Shown piece after piece: positions 1 to 8,628 of a stretch of DNA of 28,500 nt (its first letter is position 1; each line of letters opens with the position of its first letter). The notes beneath the pieces were generated by a model, which had not been told where the DNA came from, did no database searches, and saw nothing but the letters and a program-made list of their open reading frames with translations. Origin of the DNA: Symbiodinium natans (Eukaryota > Sar > Dinophyceae > Suessiales > Symbiodiniaceae); the NCBI GenBank assembly GCA_905221605.1, contig CAJNDS010001502.1, positions 64,001-92,500 on the forward strand, read 5' to 3'. The translations under genes and the position numbers were made by a program.

Positions 1-1018
1 GGTTCCGTTATCTTGAAACATTGGCATCTCAAGAACTGTGTCCAGCGCTTGTGGGCGGGAAGTTTTGATTTGCTGATCAAATCTTTGAATTTGTAAGCAA
101 ATGAGACTTGTATCTGGAAGCAAGGCAAACACACTACCCCTGTTCGTCCATTGTGTTACTGATTGCTGAAGAGTCGAGAGTCCATCCGGCGGCTCGGGTA
201 GATACAGAATCAAGCCACCTTTTTCCTCAACACTTATGCGTTCCTCCGGTGCTGAGATATGAACTCGCGCCTCCCATTTATCTGATGAAAGATCTGGAAT
301 ACGCTGAGAGATATGCAACAGGAATTGAGATGCATCCTCCTGCCTGGGTCGTAATCGCCATCCTGCTAGCAGCGGACGAAGATGTCGCAACCTCCGAACA
401 TCCGCATGAGAGGATCTGCCATTCAGGGAACCTATTTCCGTTAGGATGGAATTTAAAGAAGGATCTGGGAACAGTCCGTCTGACAAGAGAGAGAGAGAGA
501 TAAGGATATGAACGACCGTGTGTGCATAGCACAGTTGATGCGGATTATGATAAGCTAGACGCCAGGCAGCGTCTTGCATGGAAGCTGTGGGAGGTGCAGT
601 GGTTGAACGACCCGAGACGCGTGCAGTGTATGTCAGCAAAGAAGCTCGGCTGCTGGAGGAAGCCTCCTGGGAGGAAGCCTCCCTGCCTCTCACCTGGCTA
701 ATTGGAGGATCTGCACTGAAGAGATCTGGCAGTTCCATAGGCTTGGCACAAGCTGCACTCATGGCGTATGTCTGTAGCAGAACCACACATTGCTCTGCAT
801 GGCGTACTGGAGCATCTACCACAATGCGACAATACCTACATTCTTCTTTTTTGTGCAGGAGGCGCTTATGTGTTCGCATGTTGGCAAGAATGGATGCCGA
901 GGATTGTGCCCAGAAAGCGGGATGAGCTTTCTGAATGTGCTGTTTCACTCCTTTGTGGCCAACAATGTATTGCCCACAGAGACTGCAGTTCGTTAATAGA
1001 TGCTGAGTGACATGTCTC
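1..1018 (-). pseudogene. LINE ORF fragment: zinc fingers 3-4 and USP-like protease (copy A, out of frame)
   Basis: This continues the LINE protein after the T-run frameshift. It encodes a third C2H2 finger (CSLCGQYIVGHKG), a fourth C2HC-like unit (CRYC...H..QC), a Ser-rich linker containing the double hairpin at 655-682, and the first part of the USP-like domain with the Cys box (NPHQLCYAHTVVH) and the QEDASQFL motif. The GHY His box lies beyond the window edge. A CT microsatellite at about 486-501 is 6 nt longer than in copy B and adds two residues in frame close to the Cys box. Confidence 0.8.
655..682 (+). repeat. Double palindromic hairpin in LINE copy A ORF
   Basis: Two GGAGGAAGCCTCC units (655-667, 670-682). 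On the coding strand they read in frame as EASSQEASS in the linker before the USP domain. Confidence 0.9.
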
Positions 1019-3763
1019 TTTTTAGTAGAAGATCAGGATCCTTCTTAAGTTGTTCCTGCACGCTAGACTGATAGATCATAGCTATGCTTTCTGAGCTTGT
1101 ACAGGATTTGGCTCGTTCTTTCAGCTCGTGCAGCTGAGGGCAAATGCCTGACTCCACATGTCTGCGAAGTTGATGCATTGTGCGCAACTGCCTGTTGCAT
1201 GCCGCACATTGCGGAAGTCCTTTGCAGCTATGCACAGTGACCTGAAATTTTGGGCCTAGCTGATTCGCACGCTGTCCTCCATGCTTCACCAGAGTATGTT
1301 GCTGAAGACCCTTAGCGCTGGAAAATTTCCGATCGCACAGAGAGCACGGTACCTCCTGGTCTGCCTCGGTCAGGTCCAAATGCATGCTCTGAAGCTCCTG
1401 TTGCAGCGCAACAATCCTACCTCTAAGTCCCAGATACCACTGTATGTTCTGATCCGGGTTGTACTTCTGACAGGCATCTAGTGCGTCTTGATAGTTTTTC
1501 ATCTGGCTGATCAAAACTGCTTGAGGAGTCTGAACCTTATATTGCTCGAACAGAGTCTTCGTGTCAATATGGCTGTAGTGCTGATGTTGCTTAAAGATGG
1601 ATCTTAGCATCCTCGAGTATTTACTCTGAAGCTTCTGAAGACCTGATGAGGTGATGCCAGTGGCCACAAGCCCATGCAAGAGTGAGGATTCCACATAGAC
1701 CCTCCAGATCTCCAACTTCTTTGAAGCCTCCAAGGCCTTAGTGGAGCACAGGATGTGTCGAAGTAGCTCAAACTTGCCTTGAGCTTGGGCGATCCTATAG
1801 TCAACAGTCTGGTCTTTGTAGGATCCATAGCTGAGCTGCACCCCTAGATATGTTAGTTTGTGATGAATCGGAATCTTATGTCCTGAGGGAAGGACGATGT
1901 GCAACTGCTTCTCTTTGCGCATCGTGTGCTTCTTGCGAAAGATGGACTGCTGAGTGCCCTGAACCATTAGCAAGGCTTTGGACTTCGTTGGATTGACTTC
2001 CAGCCCCACGTCCTCAAGAGACTGAAAGAGAGCCTCTATTCTGAGCAGGACTTTCTGAAGTTCAGGAAAGCTCGAGAAGGTTTCCTGGAGCAGGAAATCG
2101 TCTGCAAAGACCGTTAGGATGTCCCTAGCTTGCTTGCTATCTGGGCCCCATTTCTGCTCCATTCTGCTCATGACTAGAAGTGTCAGCGCAGACCACAATG
2201 CCGGGGCTAGCTTGCAACCTTGTTTGATTCCTGAAGAAGTGGGAACTTGAATCTCTAGTCCACTTGTGCCCATGTTGTAGGAGGTCTCACTGTGTAGTTG
2301 AACTACCAGTTCTTTCGTAACAGGGTCTGTTCCCAGGCGATCCAAGGCAGCTAGCAGCTCATGTCTATTAACAGAATCAAAAGCTTTGCTCAGATCAACC
2401 GAAATAGTAAGTGCCCCTGACAGCTGAGCCTGCCTGGCTCCGCGTTGGGACCTGTGCAGGTCCCTGCGATGCTCTTGACGGAGCTGCTGCGCGAAATCAA
2501 GGTGCTGACATGCTTTCGCGATAGCGTCCCGCACCCCCCTCTGCCGGATGTACGCAAATTGAGGCTGAAGCTGTGAGCTCACCTGCAGTGCTGGTGCAAT
2601 GCGAGTCTTCACTGCGCCTGCTAGCACTTTGCCTGGCACGCTGATGACTCCTATGGGCCTCAGGTTTTTCATGGCGGTGGCTGGCTTGCCCGGCTTGGGG
2701 ATCCATGCAATTCGAGGGTCCTTTAGATAAGGGGAAATTTCTGATTGGGACACCTCAGAGTTGATTAGACCTGCTATGTGTTCGTGGGCTTCAGGACCTA
2801 GACTCTTCCAAGCTGATACTGGGGCTGAGGTGCTGGGGACTGCTTTCCCCACTGGCACTGTCTTGATTTGTGAGGATACCTGCAAGGCGGTGATCGCTGC
2901 TCTGGGCACAGCAGCTACTGAGTGCAAAGGAGAACTTTTGGAGAAGATTTGACTCGAGTATTCGCGCATAGTTTTTAGTGAGGCCTCCGTATCAAGCGGC
3001 TCACCTGCTTGATCCCTTAGGTTGACTCTCTGCACTGGGCGCCACGGAGCAAGTTTCCTGAGAGTATGAGCCAGTTTGTGGGATTGTTGCCTTTTATCTT
3101 CCTGGGCTTGTAGAAGCAACTGCTCTTGCTTCTCTAGCTTTCTTTGTTTTTGCTGTTTTTTGAAAGTCCGCGCCTCCTCCTTGATGTCCTCCACAAGCTT
3201 CTGGCATTCTGAATTATGCTCGGTTCCAGCCCTCTTGTGCGCCTGGATTTGCCGCACTTTCTTCCAATATTCCTGATGAATTGGACCTGCTACTGGCTGA
3301 GACTTGCGTGGAGGAGGATAGTGCTCAGCTGATACACTAACCATCACTTCATCCAGTTCTTGCCAAGACGGTCTCACTTGCATTGTCCTCACCACTGCTT
3401 CCGTCAGACGATGTGAGTATGCCTGCCAGTTGTCATCTTTCCGCCGAAAGCTCGCATCCAGGGCTGTGGCATCAAACGGCCGTGGCTTGCTGGGTGTAGG
3501 ACTGTAAGGAGGAATGAACAGAGTGGCTCGCACTGGAAAGTGTTTTGATCCATCTCTGTAGGCAGCCACAGGAAAGTTCTTATCCGAGTAGGCCTCCTTG
3601 GATCTCCTCCGAGCATCGTGCAGTCTGACCAGCAAAAAATCGATCTGAGAGGAATATGTGCCATCACTGTTAGCATACGTACTGCGATGGCCAGAAGCCC
3701 ATGTGTTCAGCGCAGTTAGTCCACAGGATTTGCAGAGCGAGGGCAGTGTCTTCACATCCGCAT
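1019..3763 (-). pseudogene. LINE ORF fragment: endonuclease C-terminus, RT, first two zinc fingers (copy A)
   Basis: Reading on minus, it opens in the C-terminal part of an AP-type endonuclease (SQIDFLLVR, then KHFPVRA, the equivalent of the terminal IDY and DH motifs). A basic Lys/Gln/Glu-rich linker follows. The reverse transcriptase has the PRIAWIPKPGK start, SVDLSKAFDSVNR (first catalytic Asp), SSGIKQGCKLAP and the FADD active site at 2097-2108. Two zinc fingers come next: a C2H2 finger (CSLCDRKF...HTLVKH) and a CAAC...H..C finger. The frame closes early because copy A has five T at 1019-1023 where copies B and C have six. A naive ORF call extends to 3884, but that start lies in the inverted segment and is artefactual. 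Confidence 0.88.
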
Positions 3764-3951
3764 AAAGCTCTCGAAGACGGAAAACAGAGGCAGGAGAAAG
3801 GACGTGATGACACAGCTCGAAAATCGAATACAGAGAGTCCCACAACGTGACTTCTTGATTGTGGCTGGGGATTTCAATGCGCATGCGGTGACCTCATATC
3901 GGACCAAGTGTGCCTCATCGAGTACGGTTTGCAAATGCAGATGTGAAGACA
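3764..3951 (+). repeat. Inverted 5' segment of LINE copy A
   Basis: This segment is the reverse complement of copy B 9539-9720. It reads on plus the endonuclease block with motif DFLIVAGDFNAHAV. An 8-nt deletion after the GDFN block separates it from copy B. About 16 bp (ATGCRGATGTGAAGAC) occurs at the end of the inverted piece and, reverse-complemented, at the end of the collinear piece at 3748-3763. This layout is typical of 5' inversion by twin priming during target-primed reverse transcription; an internal inversion after insertion is the alternative. Confidence 0.85.
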
Positions 3952-4291
3952 ACATTTTTGCATTGCACTCACTGCCAGAATCAGCATGTGGACCTCTGAT
4001 CACTTTGGATCCTCGGCACGTCGGCTACTCTGTATCCGCCTTGGGAGCTCCAGCAGTCGTTGCTAGTTCGTACTTCACGCCCCTCAGGGCTGCTGAAAGG
4101 ATTGTTGTGCACAGCTATGTTCGAGTATGTGGAATGCATCCGCCCCTCAGGGCTGCGATAGCGCTGTGCTGGCTGGGCACCCTACGACCGCTTCCTACTG
4201 GCTCACCTGCACCCGCGACTGCTGCAGTGCCGGCTGGCCCCGATGTTGTGTTGCAGGCTATAGCTGTGCGCTAGCTGAGTTTGGTGTGATT

Positions 4292-4334
4292 AAGGCGGGC
4301 AAGTGTGATATAGAAGGTCTCACCCGCCTTTTTT
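4292..4334 (+). other. Stem-loop in R1 followed by a T run
   Basis: AAGGCGGG at 4292-4299 pairs with CCCGCCTT at 4323-4330, and six T run through 4329-4334. The stem is kept in the second R1 copy (18910-18917 with 18941-18948), but there the T run is interrupted by G. The conserved stem suggests RNA structure. The loss of the T run argues against a conserved Pol III terminator. Confidence 0.45.
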
Positions 4335-4443
4335 ATTTCACAGTCCGGCCTTTTGGACTTCGAGAGGATCGCTTCCTCCAGATTGCCAGGTCTCACTACC
4401 TGCTATACTGAATCTGCTTTGGCAGAGTACTTAAGGATATTCA

Positions 4444-4456
4444 GGAGGAAACCTCC
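4444..4456 (+). repeat. Single palindromic hairpin in R1
   Basis: GGAGGAAACCTCC, loop variant AAA, within the 47-bp module at the end of R1 copy 1. Confidence 0.85.
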
Positions 4457-4478
4457 TAATCTGATGCAATGAATCAAC

Positions 4479-4611
4479 TTGCACGTTCCAAGTAGGATGC
4501 CCAAATTGGATGCAGGGAAGCTGAGTTTGCGAAGCCTGACCTGGGACGCCTTGCGCGGCTCCTGGGGCCAGCGCTGCGACAGGGCAAAATTTCATACCTA
4601 GTCGAGAAAAA
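4479..4611. repeat. Dispersed repeat R2, copy 1
   Basis: This ~133-bp block matches 19345-19476 closely. In copy 1 it follows R1 directly; in copy 2 about 250 bp of other sequence intervenes. A degenerate partial third copy (ACCTGGGACACCTTGCACGG and following) is visible at about 4690-4745. No coding sense is seen. Confidence 0.8.
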
Positions 4612-4904
4612 GTGACCCCAACTGACCGAACTTAACCCACCAGGCTGGAGGAGGTCTCAAATAGGTACGAGTACTTTGCGAAGAGGGAAGCACCTGACCT
4701 GGGACACCTTGCACGGCTCTCGGGGCCAGCGCTGCGACAAGGCAGGTTGCATCCGAAAAAGTGACTCTAAGTTGAACCCACCGTCCTTGAGGAGGCCTCA
4801 CATGTTCGGGGGGGAATTTTGCTGGGGTCAAAGGAAGTGCGCACAGGGCTCTTACAGATGCTTCAGGTTCAGGGACAAAAATGGGTAAGCTTGGCCTTAC
4901 GCTA
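4612..4904. other. Unassigned spacer with a degenerate R2 relic
   Basis: No credible ORF or RNA gene is visible. The only recognisable content is the partial R2 copy near 4690-4745. The segment ends where the direct repeat bordering the cox1 fragment begins. Confidence 0.5.
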
Positions 4905-4973
4905 CAGCAGGCAGATCGGTCTACTGTAAGAAACACTACCGGGGAGGAAGCCTCCGGAGGAAACCTCCGCATG
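4905..4973. repeat. Left direct repeat bordering cox1 fragment
   Basis: This 69-bp segment begins CAGCAGGCAGAT and ends with the double hairpin and CCTCCGCATG. It recurs in the same orientation at 5450-5521 with scattered substitutions and small indels. The two copies bracket the mitochondrial fragment exactly. Confidence 0.85.
4943..4968 (+). repeat. Double palindromic hairpin left of cox1
   Basis: Units at 4943-4955 (loop AAG) and 4956-4968 (loop AAA), directly adjoining, at the end of the left direct repeat. Confidence 0.9.
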
Positions 4974-4982
4974 TGAAGGTTC

Positions 4983-5410
4983 ATGCAAGAGACTGTACTT
5001 TTTAGCACGAGTTATTTATTATCTGGATTCATCTTTGGAATCTCCGGAACATTAATATCAGTCCTTATAAGAATAGAATTATATTCATCAGGAAATAGGA
5101 TTATATCTCCAGAAAACCAGAACTTCTATAATATAAGCATTACATTGCATGGCTTTCTTATGATCTTCTTTTTAGTAATGCCTGGCTTGTTTGGAGGATT
5201 TGGAAATTATTTTGTACCTATCTTTCAAGGGTCTCCAGAAGTGGTATATCCTAGAGTCAATAATTTTTCTATCTTAATTCTTTTACTTTCATATCTTTTC
5301 CTAATCCTTTCTATAATCTCAGAATTTGGAGGTGGTACAGGATGAACATTTTTTCCACCATTATCCACTTCTTTTATGACTTTATCACCTTCAAGTACAG
5401 GGGCTTTATT
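4983..5410 (+). pseudogene. cox1: Mitochondrial cox1 fragment (probable NUMT)
   Basis: The plus-strand reading is clearly cytochrome c oxidase subunit 1 of dinoflagellate type: SGTLISVLIRIELYSSGNRI, SPENQNFYNISITLHGFLM, FFLVMPGLFGGFGNYFVP, PRVNNFSILILLLSYLFL, EFGGGTG-x-TFFPPLSTSFM and LSPSSTGA. That is roughly residues 10-150 of a ~500-residue protein. It includes the HGFLM helix with its haem-ligand His region and lacks everything after LSPSSTGA. The sequence is much more AT-rich than its flanks. A TGA at 5343-5345 stands where the conserved Trp of GTGW is expected; downstream sense continues in the same frame. The most likely origin is mtDNA inserted in the nuclear genome; a chimeric assembly is the alternative. 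Confidence 0.92.
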
Positions 5411-5449
5411 GCGCGCAGGGCAGCATTCATGCCGAGTTGCCTTAAGCAA

Positions 5450-5521
5450 CAGCAGGCAGATAGGTCTTCTTTAAGAAAGAACACTGCTGAGGAGGATGCC
5501 TCCGGAGGAAACCTCCGCATG
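5450..5521. repeat. Right direct repeat bordering cox1 fragment
   Basis: This is the second copy of 4905-4973, again ending in a double hairpin (5491-5516) and CCTCCGCATG. It abuts the truncated 3' end of LINE copy B. The stretch just upstream (TTGCCTTAAGCA at about 5438) resembles DNA near 21069, next to another hairpin. This suggests a longer hairpin-carrying repeat. Confidence 0.8.
5491..5516 (+). repeat. Double palindromic hairpin right of cox1
   Basis: Units at 5491-5503 (loop ATG) and 5504-5516 (loop AAA). It lies about 10 nt from the point where LINE copy B is cut off. Confidence 0.9.
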
Positions 5522-5586
5522 CGTGCTTGGACTTGGCGGGTGCTGACAATTGGGCAAAGGCCTGCCTCATGGCTGCCTGGCTGAAT

Positions 5587-8500
5587 CTAATCTCTTACAT
5601 AGAAGGCCAAGTACGATCCTCGGCATATTTGATCCGAGAGGAGCATGGTGCATCTTGGCGGATCACTATCATCAGCTAGGTACGCAACTCCATCTCTCCA
5701 AAACCCCGCTCGGTAATGTCCAGAGCTCCAGTCTTCGCCGATATGGATAATGAATGCATAGAGGCTAAAGGACACTGCTTCTGTTGAGGTTCCGTTATCT
5801 AGAAACATTGGCATCTCAAGAACTGTGTCCAGCGCTTGTGGGCGGGAAGTTTTGATTTGCTGATCAAATCTTTGAATTTGTAAGCAAATGAGTCTTGTAT
5901 CTGGAAGCAAGGCAAACACACTACCCCTGTTCGTCCATTGTGTTACTGATTGCTGAAGAGTCGAGAGTCCATCCGGCGGCTCGGGTAGATACAGAATCAA
6001 GCCACCTTTTTCCTCAACACTTATGCGTTCCTCCGGTGCTGAGATATGAACTCGCGCCTCCCATTTATCTGATGAAAGATCTGGAATACGCTGAGAGATA
6101 TGCAACAGAAATTGAGATGCATCCTCCTGCCTGGGTCGTAATCGCCATCCTGCTAGCAGCGGACGAAGATGTCGCAACCTCCGAACATCCGCATGAGAGG
6201 ATCTGCCATTCAGGGAACCTATTTCCGTTAGGATGGAATTTAAAGAAGGATCTGGGAACAGTCCGTCTGACAAGAGAGAGATAAGGATATGAACGACCGT
6301 GTGTGCATAGCACAGTTGATGCGGATTATGATAAGCTAGACGCCAGGCAGCGTCTTGCATGGAAGCTGTGGGAGGTGCAGTGGTTGAACGACCCGAGACG
6401 CGTGCAGTGTATGTCAGCAAAGAAGCTCGGCTGCTGGAGGAAGCCTCCTGGGAGGAAGCCTCCCTTCCTCTCACCTGGCTAATTGGAGGATCTGCACTGA
6501 AGAGATCTGGCAGTTCCATAGGCTTGGCACAAGCTGCACTCATGGCGTATGTCTGAAGCAGAACCACACATTGCTCTGCATGGCGTACTGGAGCATCTAC
6601 CACAATGCGACAATACCTACATTCTTCTTTTTTGTGCAGGAGGCGCTTATGTGTTCGCATGTTGGCAAGAATGGATGCCGAGGATTGTGCCCAGAAAGCG
6701 GGATGAGCTTTCTGAATGTGCTGTTTCACTCCTTTGTGGCCAACAATGTATTGCCCACAGAGACTGCAGTTCGTTAATAGATGCTGAGTGACATGTCTCT
6801 TTTTTAGTAGAAGATCAGGATCCTTCTTAAGTTGTTCCTGCACGCTAGACTGATAGATCATAGCTATGCTTTCTGAGCTTGTACAGGATTTGGCTCGTTC
6901 TTTCAGCTCGTGCAGCTGAGGGCAAATGCCTGACTCCACATGTCTGCGAAGTTGATGCATTGTGCGCAACTGCCTGTTGCATGCCGCACATTGCGGAAGT
7001 CCTTTGCAGCTATGCACAGTGACCTGAAATTTTGGGCCTAGCTGATTCGCACGCTGTCCTCCATGCTTCACCAGAGTATGTTGCTGAAGACCCTTAGCGC
7101 TGGAAAATTTCCGATCGCACAGAGAGCACGGTACCTCCTGGTCTGCCTCGGTCAGGTCCAAATGCATGCTCTGAAGCTCCTGTTGCAGCGCAACAATCCT
7201 ACCTCTAAGTCCCAGATACCACTGTATGTTCTGATCCGGGTTGTACTTCTGACAGGCATCTAGTGCGTCTTGATAGTTTTTCATCTGGCTGATCAAAACT
7301 GCTTGAGGAGTCTGAACCTTATATTGCTCGAACAGAGTCTTCGTGTCAATATGGCTGTAGTGCTGATGTTGCTTAAAGATGGATCTTAGCATCCTCGAGT
7401 ATTTACTCTGAAGCTTCTGAAGACCTGATGAGGTGATGCCAGTGGCCACAAGCCCATGCAAGAGTGAGGATTCCACATAGACCCTCCAGATCTCCAACTT
7501 CTTTGAAGCCTCCAAGGCCTTAGTGGAGCACAGGATGTGTCGAAGTAGCTCAAACTTGCCTTGAGCTTGGGCGATCCTATAGTCAACAGTCTGGTCTTTG
7601 TAGGATCCATAGCTGAGCTGCACCCCTAGATATGTTAGTTTGTGATGAATCGGAATCTTATGTCCTGAGGGAAGGACGATGTGCAACTGCTTCTCTTTGC
7701 GCATCGTGTGCTTCTTGCGAAAGATGGACTGCTGAGTGCCCTGAACCATTAGCAAGGCTTTGGACTTCGTTGGATTGACTTCCAGCCCCACGTCCTCAAG
7801 AGACTGAAAGAGAGCCTCTATTCTGAGCAGGACTTTCTGAAGTTCAGGAAAGCTCGAGAAGGTTTCCTGGAGCAGGAAATCGTCTGCAAAGACTGTTAGG
7901 ATGTCCCTAGCTTGCTTGCTATCTGGGCCCCATTTCTGCTCCATTCTGCTCATGACTAGAAGTGTCAGCGCAGACCACAATGCCGGGGCTAGCTTGCAAC
8001 CTTGTTTGATTCCTGAAGAAGTGGGAACTTGAATCTCTAGTCCACTTGTGCCCATGTTGTAGGAGGTCTCACTGTGTAGTTGAACTACCAGTTCTTTCGT
8101 AACAGGGTCTGTTCCCAGGCGATCCAAGGCAGCTAGCAGCTCATGTCTATTAACAGAATCAAAAGCTTTGCTCAGATCAACCGAAATAGTAAGTGCCCCT
8201 GACAGTTGAGCCTGCCTGGCTCCGCGTTGGGACTTGTGCAGGTCCCTGCGATGCACTTGACGGAGCTGCTGCACGAAATCAAGGTGCTGACATGCTTTCG
8301 CGATGGCGTCCCGCACCCCCCTCTGCCTGATGTAGGCAAATTGCGGCTGAAGCTGTGAGCTCTCTTGCAGTGCTGGTGCAATGCGAGTCTTCACTGCGCC
8401 TGCTAGCACTTTGCCTGGCACGCTGATGACTCCTATGGGCCTCAGGTTTTTCATGGCGGTGGCTGGCTTGCCCGTCTTGGGGATCCATGCAATTCGAGGG

Positions 8501-8628
8501 TCCTTTAGATAAGGGGAAATTTCAGATTGGGACACCTCAGAGTTGATTAGACCTGCTATGTGTTCGTGGGCTTCAGGACCTAGACTCTTCCAAGCTGATA
8601 CTGGGGCTGAGGTGCTGGGGACTGCTTT
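5587..8628 (-). pseudogene. LINE ORF fragment: RT, zinc fingers, USP-like protease (copy B)
   Basis: The fragment carries the reverse transcriptase (SVDLSKAFDSVNR; FADD at 7879-7890), four zinc-finger-like units and the whole USP-like domain. That domain has the Cys box NPHQLCYAHTVVH, RPRQEDASQFLLHIS (QQDAxEFL equivalent), RLICLQIQRF (LxLxLxRF equivalent) and HIGEDWSSGHYRAGFW with a downstream ADDSD. The stop is TAG at 5587-5589. RT copies the element's RNA at the nicked target; the USP fold would hydrolyse ubiquitin-type isopeptide bonds, which is inferred from motifs only. It is separated from its endonuclease half by the 1-nt indel near 8630, which could be a true mutation or a homopolymer sequencing error. 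Confidence 0.88.
6436..6463 (+). repeat. Double palindromic hairpin in LINE copy B ORF
   Basis: Units at 6436-6448 and 6451-6463, at the same codons as in copies A and C, so the insertion predates the spread of these copies. Confidence 0.9.

Larger units (their letters stand above)
1..3951 (-). mobile_element. LINE copy A, 3' end outside window, inverted 5' segment
   Basis: This is a non-LTR retrotransposon that matches copies B (5587-9944) and C (24999-28500) at roughly the 99% level over most of its length. It runs on minus with its 3' end beyond base 1. The collinear part ends at 3763. From 3764 to about 3951 the next upstream piece of the element (equivalent to 9539-9720 in copy B) is present in opposite orientation. 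The copy is dead as read: a T-run indel breaks the frame at 1019-1023 and the inversion removes the endonuclease start. Confidence 0.9.
3951..4477. repeat. Dispersed repeat R1, copy 1
   Basis: This 527-bp block recurs at 18571-19095 with few changes (one is a 2-nt deletion). Both copies sit just outside the 5' side of LINE sequence, so R1 may be LINE 5' UTR/promoter DNA or a shared target repeat. I see no convincing coding content. It ends in a 47-bp module (4431-4477) that contains a single GGAGGAAACCTCC hairpin and recurs at 19049-19095 and 19484-19530. Confidence 0.85.

Noticed and set aside
108-503. Plus-strand ORF over the USP region, with near-identical versions at 5895-6284 and 25307-25894
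   Set aside because: It is antisense to the USP domain, whose protein motifs are on minus; its repetition only reflects the three LINE copies.
3804-4274. Plus-strand ORF starting MMTQLENRIQRVPQRDFL
   Set aside because: Its first part is the inverted endonuclease segment of LINE copy A; the rest runs into R1 without protein-like content.
4292-4334. Bacterial-type intrinsic terminator or Pol III terminator in R1
   Set aside because: The setting is eukaryotic and the T run is not conserved in the second copy, although the stem is.
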